Positions 24,058-28,455 of a stretch of 28,455 nt of DNA are shown in pieces. The translations under genes were made by a program, and so were the position numbers. Numbering within the stretch: the first letter of the stretch is position 1; each line of letters begins with the position of its first letter. The notes under the pieces are model-generated. The model was not told the DNA's origin. It saw only the letters and a list, made by a program, of their open reading frames with translations, and did no database searches. The DNA is from a bacterium (GTDB taxonomy: Bacteria; Patescibacteriota; Gracilibacteria; UM-FILTER-43-11): positions 1 through 28,455 of the forward strand of contig JAUHXI010000002.1 in NCBI GenBank assembly GCA_030426875.1, read 5' to 3'.

Positions 24058-24624
24058 ATGCCTGAAAATGCATTAGAACAACTGGTTGATCCAGAGGCAA
24101 AACAAGAAGAAGCAGATCAAAAATTAGATGATATGATGCCGCCTAAGCCAGAGGCAATGAATAATAATGCCATCTCCATTGAACAAGGTGAAATGTCTAA
24201 ACAAGAGATTGAGAAAAAAACAAATGGCTTTCCAGAAGTGAAAGGTGGTAAATATCCTGATGTGGTACAAGATGCCAAGAGAACATTAGGAAAAAAACCC
24301 AATCAAGGCTCAACAACCGAAATAACAACTGAAAATGGTGACCATTTTATAGTTCTGTATGACAACAAGAAAGGCTTTAGAGTCTTTAAGAATAAAGATA
24401 AAAATCAAGAAGCTGTTGCAGCAAATGAAAAAGCCGTAAATGCAGAAGTCGAAGCTGCTTTTGATGGACAAGATTATAAGCATCTGAAAAATCCAAAAGG
24501 AAGAGATAAATCAGCCCTAAAGTATGCCAAAAGTCAGATTGGGGATGACGATATTTATATCGTAGAAGATGGAGACACTACTTATGTCTATCAAAATGGA
24601 GGTAGCTTTTATAAAAGCAAATAA
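24058..24624 (+). CDS. Hypothetical soluble protein (188 aa)
   Basis: No family is recognised and there is no signal peptide or membrane segment. The first ~75 residues are acidic and probably disordered (EQLVDPEAKQEEADQKLDDMM). Two similar short units follow: KRTLGKKPNQG..TEITTENGDHFIVLYDNKKGFRVFK (about 92-130), and ALKYAKSQIGDDDIYIVEDGDTTYVYQNGGSFYK (153-187). Each has a helix and then a beta hairpin with aromatic residues, which suggests a small tandem-repeat fold. It has its own extended -10 promoter and ends 29 bp before a strong terminator. A functional link to the ATPase unit is inferred only from position. Confidence 0.65.
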   Translation: MPENALEQLVDPEAKQEEADQKLDDMMPPKPEAMNNNAISIEQGEMSKQEIEKKTNGFPEVKGGKYPDVVQDAKRTLGKKPNQGSTTEITTENGDHFIVLYDNKKGFRVFKNKDKNQEAVAANEKAVNAEVEAAFDGQDYKHLKNPKGRDKSALKYAKSQIGDDDIYIVEDGDTTYVYQNGGSFYKSK

Positions 24625-24653
24625 GAGTTATTATTAAAAAATAAAACCAAAAG

Positions 24654-24676
24654 CCCCACTTTCCAGTGGGGTTTTT
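24654..24676 (+). terminator. Rho-independent terminator
   Basis: CCCCACT-TTCC-AGTGGGG forms a 7-bp G/C-rich stem directly followed by TTTTT. It closes the rightward ATPase unit. The A run on the other side could let it also act for leftward transcripts from pheT, but it is 140 bp beyond that gene. Confidence 0.9.
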
Positions 24677-24816
24677 AATAACTGATATCACGTTGCAATA
24701 CAATTGAAGAACTCTGAACAGAGGAGTGGAGGTTTATGATTTTCTTATTCTAAATAAAAATCTCAATTATAAAATCCTTCATTCCCCTGTTTTATTAAAT
24801 TAATCTACATGATCAC

Positions 24817-27186
24817 TCACCCCCGCACCTCCGCCCCCTTCTTCTGCACCCGCTCCAACACCTTGTCCGTCAAGGTCCGATCACTTGCTTGATAGGTGAT
24901 TGAGTAGGTCAGCGCCCGCTTATTCTCAGGAATTTTATCCCCCACGTACTCATCAATCAAATCCACCTGAGTGATCAGTTTTTTATCCGTCTTTTCAATC
25001 GTATTCAAATACTCTCCTGCCAACTCTTTTTGATCAATCAACAAACTAATGTCCAACTGAACCGATGGAAAACGGTTGATTTCTTTGTACTTCGGACGCG
25101 TCTCAATCCCTATTTCTGATAGCAAACTGACATCAATCTGACACACATTCACCATCGCTTTGATATCAAACTGCTTCAAAACCTGAGGGTGCACCTCAAA
25201 CACATGACCAATCACCTTCCCTCGAACCACCACCTCGCCCACCCGCCCTGGATGGTGCAACGGATTCTTATCCTTGCCACGAAGGGGTAAAATCTTGAAC
25301 CCCAAGGCCTCCACCACTCCCTGCAACTGCCTCAAGTTTCCACCCACCTCTGCCATCACCAACGCCGAACGCTCCTCATGCCCCGTGTCTGACTGGCGAT
25401 GATAGGTTGTGTTCAATTCAAATAAAGCAAATGCATTGTTGTAACGCAGGTTCGCTTCCACAGTCTCCAAAAGCCGCGGCACTAAGCTGGTGCGCATCAA
25501 ACTCATGTCGCTCGAAATCGGATTGGTCACCTCCACCATCTCATCAGTCACCTCCATGCCTGTCTTCTTTAAGAGCTCAGGGCCCAAAAACGCAAAGGTA
25601 TAAATTTCGTTGTACCCAAACGAGGTCAATTTTTCCTTCATCTCTCGCTCCACAACCCGGTGTTTGAGGGGGGTAATCGGCTCAATTGGTTCCACCGGTA
25701 AAATGTCGGGAATATTGTTGAACCCATAAATTCTTGCCACCTCTTCAATCACATCCGCTTCGTGGTGCACATCATTCAAACGGAAACTAGGAACGACCAC
25801 TTTATATCCAGGTCCAGACGCAAGATTTTGCGTCTCTACGGTGAATCCTAAATGTTCTAAAATGCTCAACGCCTCTTTTTCTGGAATGTCCACTCCCACC
25901 AATCGATTCAATTGCTGCACACTGAGGGTTATTTCTCTTTCCTCCTGTTCAACATTCCAGACATCCATCACCTGACTGGCAATTTTAACCCCAGGGCAAA
26001 GTTCCTGAATCAACTCAATGGCCCGAGCTAAACCATCAGAGGCTAGAGCAGGGTCCACTCCTTTTTCATAAATAATCCCCGCATCACTCACATGCCCAAG
26101 GGCTCGCATGCCCCGTCGAACATGAGTGGGATGATAAACTGGCGCAATCAACCAGACATTTTTAGTTCTCGATTCAATGCTGCTGGTCAATCCTCCCATC
26201 ACCCCGCACAGGTCAATCAAAGCGCTTCCATCATCCAAAACAATGGCACCTTCGGGGAGTTCGTGTTCTTTTTCATCCAAAGTCACTAGCCTTTCCCCCT
26301 TTTTAGCCTTTCGCATGGTCCATTCTTTGTTGGACACCCTGTCCACATCAAAAGCATGAAGGGGCATTCCAAGCTCTAGCATCACATAATTGGTGATGTC
26401 AACCATATTCGAAATCGTATTGACCCCACAAGCCGTCAGGCGCTTTTTCATCCACTCAGGACTTTCTTTGACCTCCATACCGGTCAAATAAACGCCCACA
26501 TAACGTTTACACAGCTCTTTATCCTGAAAAGTAATCGAGACAGGAGCCGGCGAGTTATTTTCCGGCAAAGGGTAGTCTTTCGGGTTTTTCCAAGCCCCCA
26601 ACTGATTCGCCACAAATTCTCGAGCAAATCCTCGATGCGAGAATAAATCAGAACGGTTGGTGATGGCGTGATTGTCCACATCCATGACCACATCATCCAA
26701 CTGTAGAGCCTTTGCCAAAGGCATGCCCACTTCTAGATTCAAGTGAGTCAAGTCCACAATTTCCTTCTCAGTTTGCTTAGGGAACATGTCTGCCAGTCCA
26801 ACTTCTTCTGCCGCACAGATCATTCCAAAGCTTTCTTCACCACGGATCTTAGCCTTTTCCATGGTCACCACATCGGTTCCGTGCCATTTGACCACGGCTC
26901 CCAACTGCGCAAAAGCCACCAGCATCCCTTCCTTCAAATTTGACCCCCCGCAAACCACCTGAATATCCTCATTCCCATCATTCACTTTACAAAGCATCAA
27001 TGAATCCGCATTGGGATGCTTACCTAATTCAGTGATTTTCCCCACAACCACCTTATCCAAATCCGCCCCCTGGGACTCCATGGTCTCCACCTCCGCCGAA
27101 CGCTCAGTGATGATGTCATTTATTTTTTGACTGTCTTTCTCAGTGATATCGATAAAGTCCGAGAGCCAGTCGAGGGAGATTTTCAT
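24817..27186 (-). CDS. pheT: Phenylalanine--tRNA ligase beta subunit
   Basis: 789 aa, normal for bacterial PheT. With PheS it charges tRNA-Phe. The domains in order are: N-terminal MKISLDWLSDFIDI, an EMAP-like tRNA-binding domain (about 45-150: VVVGKITELGKHPNADSLMLCKV), B3/B4 editing region (about 210-370: GVNTISNMVDITNYVMLELGMPLHAFD), B5 (about 405-480), the catalytic-like core (NPISSDMSLMRTSLVPRLLE), and the C-terminal FDX-ACB domain (YKEINRFPSVQLDISLLID and on). pheS, usually directly upstream, is absent; a protease-like gene sits there instead. In B5, residues 444-453 are encoded by a dispersed palindrome. The final codons and TGA fall in a 14-mer repeated at 28007. Confidence 0.97.
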   Translation of the reverse strand: MKISLDWLSDFIDITEKDSQKINDIITERSAEVETMESQGADLDKVVVGKITELGKHPNADSLMLCKVNDGNEDIQVVCGGSNLKEGMLVAFAQLGAVVKWHGTDVVTMEKAKIRGEESFGMICAAEEVGLADMFPKQTEKEIVDLTHLNLEVGMPLAKALQLDDVVMDVDNHAITNRSDLFSHRGFAREFVANQLGAWKNPKDYPLPENNSPAPVSITFQDKELCKRYVGVYLTGMEVKESPEWMKKRLTACGVNTISNMVDITNYVMLELGMPLHAFDVDRVSNKEWTMRKAKKGERLVTLDEKEHELPEGAIVLDDGSALIDLCGVMGGLTSSIESRTKNVWLIAPVYHPTHVRRGMRALGHVSDAGIIYEKGVDPALASDGLARAIELIQELCPGVKIASQVMDVWNVEQEEREITLSVQQLNRLVGVDIPEKEALSILEHLGFTVETQNLASGPGYKVVVPSFRLNDVHHEADVIEEVARIYGFNNIPDILPVEPIEPITPLKHRVVEREMKEKLTSFGYNEIYTFAFLGPELLKKTGMEVTDEMVEVTNPISSDMSLMRTSLVPRLLETVEANLRYNNAFALFELNTTYHRQSDTGHEERSALVMAEVGGNLRQLQGVVEALGFKILPLRGKDKNPLHHPGRVGEVVVRGKVIGHVFEVHPQVLKQFDIKAMVNVCQIDVSLLSEIGIETRPKYKEINRFPSVQLDISLLIDQKELAGEYLNTIEKTDKKLITQVDLIDEYVGDKIPENKRALTYSITYQASDRTLTDKVLERVQKKGAEVRG
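25816..25835. repeat. AGACGCAA/TTGCGTCT palindrome within pheT
   Basis: AGACGCAAGATTTTGCGTCT plus the flanking CTAC matches the palindrome family with arms GTAGAGACGC. It is read in frame as part of VETQNLASG in the B5 domain. Confidence 0.65.
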
Positions 27187-27233
27187 GTTTAAAAACGTTA
27201 GTTTAGGCTCACTAAAAATACAACATTGAGGGT

Positions 27234-27650
27234 TTAAAGTCCACTAATAGGCATTGAGTCATTACAGAAAAACACTTGTCTTTTTCTTTGTTGAAATATG
27301 ATATCAAATCGGTCGAAGACGCCATTTCTTCCCAATAAGCAATCCACGTGTCCTTTAGCAAAGAGAACAGGAATCCTGAATATCATTCCTTCAAGAATCA
27401 AATCAAAAGTAGTCCGCTTAGCAAGCGTGTCGCTATTGTCTGCTATTTCAACTTTCCTTTCTTCAACAGCGAACATGTTGTAGTCCAACCCAAACGTAAG
27501 TGCATCGCCCGAAGAAAGAAGGGTGTAATGAGATCCACTATCAATCAAAAAATTAAAATATCGTGTTTTCTTATTTCTACTCAATTGAGCCGAAAGAATC
27601 GGCCTGTCTTTAGAGTAGGGAAACCTAAATACGGATCGTTCCTGATGCAT
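27234..27650 (-). CDS. Retropepsin-like aspartic protease-family protein
   Basis: 138 aa from the ATG at 27650. An upstream ATG at 27797 is in frame, but that extension is just the other-frame reading of the preceding gene. FNFLIDSGSHYTLLS (33-47) carries the DSG catalytic motif with D37. A flap-like region and the closing CLLGRNGVFDRFDIIF (104-119) fit the single-domain retropepsin fold, which acts as a homodimer. The length also fits. It overlaps the DUF5678-like gene by 26 bp, implying translational coupling. Substrates are unknown. There is no signal peptide, so it is cytosolic. Confidence 0.7.
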   Translation of the reverse strand: MHQERSVFRFPYSKDRPILSAQLSRNKKTRYFNFLIDSGSHYTLLSSGDALTFGLDYNMFAVEERKVEIADNSDTLAKRTTFDLILEGMIFRIPVLFAKGHVDCLLGRNGVFDRFDIIFQQRKRQVFFCNDSMPISGL

Positions 27651-27831
27651 AAATTCTAGAAATAACATAATCGTCGGGATGCAAGTCGGGGTTCTTTTTT
27701 TCAGCCATAGTGATAGCGACCATGGCATCTTCACCATGACCGAGCAATTCTCCTGAACGAGAACTGACAGCGGTTTTACCATGATGCTTTTCAGCAAATT
27801 CGTCAGTGATTTTCAGGGGTTCAAATCTCAT
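27625..27831 (-). CDS. DUF5678-like small protein
   Basis: 68 aa. FAEKHHGKTAVSSRSGELLGHGEDAMVAITMAEKKNP....DYVISRIY follows the DUF5678 pattern: an aromatic and GK, a short beta hairpin with G, a D/A-containing helix, then a final strand. The function is unknown. It is first of a two-gene unit with the retropepsin-like gene, overlapping by 26 bp, the layout of a regulator or substrate with its protease. The ATG at 27831 has no Shine-Dalgarno sequence. Confidence 0.65.
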   Translation of the reverse strand: MRFEPLKITDEFAEKHHGKTAVSSRSGELLGHGEDAMVAITMAEKKNPDLHPDDYVISRIYASGTIRI

Positions 27832-28006
27832 AATGAATGGCTAAATGTTGAATTCAACCTAGCAAAAAATGTCTGCTTTGTAAAGGTGGTAAGCCAATTT
27901 TTTAAGAAATGATCATTTTAGTAGGCTAAATTTAATGAATGATAAAATCAACTCAAAACGTTCTCAAGTTCAACCATCATTCCCCAAAAAACAGTAAAAT
28001 ATGAAC

Positions 28007-28020
28007 TGATCACTCACCCC
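28007..28020. repeat. 14-mer TGATCACTCACCCC, second copy
   Basis: The same 14-mer occurs at 24810-24823 over the pheT stop codon. Here it is followed by a partial mirror, TTGACCCCTGATCACT. The 256 bp between the DUF5678-like gene and the nuclease gene (27832-28087) otherwise hold nothing I can identify. Confidence 0.5.
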
Positions 28021-28087
28021 TTGACCCCTGATCACTTTTAAAGATGAACAAGCGTCGTATTGCAAATGAGTATGAAGTGAAACGTGC

Positions 28088-28455
28088 CTACAACTCCACC
28101 GACTTCTCCGGCTCCATCACAATCGGCTCCGCCTCAGAATAGGTTTTAATCCGCTCCGCAAAAGCCTCCGACTGATTCGGCTCCCCATGAACCAACATGA
28201 TCTTCTTGAGACCCTTAATACCCTTCACAAAAGCATCCAAATCATCGCGATCCGCATGGGCACTAAACGACTCTAAGATCACCACCTCGGCATTCATTTT
28301 ATACATTTGATCAAAAATTTTGATACTTTCTGCCCCCTCCACAATCTTCCTCCCTAAAGTATTTTCGGCCATATAACCCACCACCGCAATCGAATTTTTT
28401 GGATCTTCCACATTGTTTTTTAAATGATGGCGGATTCGTCCCGCCTCGCACATGC
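28088..28455 (-). CDS. Beta-CASP MBL-fold nuclease (COG1236/Ysh1-like), C-terminal part
   Basis: About 122 residues; the N-terminal metallo-beta-lactamase part lies beyond the right edge. MCEAGRIRHHLKNNVEDPKNSIAVVGYMAENTLGR is the beta-CASP/RMMBL junction, in which H residues follow SGMCEAGR in complete members. VILESFSAHADRDDL supplies the metal-binding His/Asp of motif 4, and IMLVHGEPNQSEAFAERI the RMMBL His. Enzymes of this family cut or trim RNA. The M at 28453 is internal to the family consensus, not a start. The tail EPIVMEPEKSVEL and TAG end it. Confidence 0.88.
   Translation of the reverse strand, partial: MCEAGRIRHHLKNNVEDPKNSIAVVGYMAENTLGRKIVEGAESIKIFDQMYKMNAEVVILESFSAHADRDDLDAFVKGIKGLKKIMLVHGEPNQSEAFAERIKTYSEAEPIVMEPEKSVEL

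Noticed and set aside
549..27186. UGA recoding (Gly) as in Gracilibacteria/Absconditabacteria
   Set aside because: TGA is the natural stop of the CotH, DUF4956, 246-aa, 103-aa and pheT genes, and no recognised domain contains an internal TGA.
27651..27797. A longer N-terminus for the retropepsin-like protein (187 aa)
   Set aside because: The extra 49 residues are the other-frame translation of the DUF5678-like gene; the ATG at 27650 gives the usual single-domain length.

Overview
The window looks like a chromosomal contig from a Candidate Phyla Radiation (Patescibacteria) bacterium, possibly of the Peregrinibacteria type. The pointers are very large hypothetical proteins, an SLH-like segment on a CotH kinase, a TraD/VirD4-like ATPase beside small orphan proteins, a FecR-type anti-sigma protein beside an ECF sigma factor, start codons that mostly lack Shine-Dalgarno sequences, and many short dispersed palindromes. 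The lineage is an inference. TGA is used as a normal stop (cotH-like, DUF4956, pheT), so this is not one of the UGA-recoding lineages.

Left end (1-4934): a truncated zeta-toxin remnant lies beside tRNA-Ser(GCU). A leftward cluster of DUF4956, VTC-domain and CotH-kinase genes follows. A ~220 bp inverted-repeat element and an extended -10 promoter close the region. Centre-left (4935-9979): a 1418-aa unknown protein and a 225-aa unknown protein share an N-terminal motif, and the second has its own near-consensus promoter. Centre (10029-15051): a leftward ECF sigma factor and 794-aa FecR-like anti-sigma pair, then guaA in a long form with a duplicated C-terminal dimerisation subdomain.

Envelope region (15154-20832): a GT4 glycosyltransferase, a 357 bp repeat-rich spacer with a tRNA relic, murG and ftsW (overlapping by 89 bp), lspA, an acidic-tailed membrane protein and a small lipoprotein with a frameshifted duplicate behind it. 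Right part (21090-24676): a promoter, a VirD4/TraD-like membrane ATPase, two small unknown proteins and a strong terminator form one rightward unit. Right end (24817-28455): leftward pheT, a DUF5678-like/retropepsin-like overlapping pair, and the C-terminus of a beta-CASP MBL-fold nuclease.

The strongest themes are peptidoglycan and envelope synthesis (ftsW, murG, lspA, GT4), housekeeping genes (guaA, pheT) and several uncharacterised modules. Small repeats have entered or formed gene ends and interiors: pheT, murG, the lspA tail and the VTC stop. No CRISPR array, complete transposase or phage module was seen.
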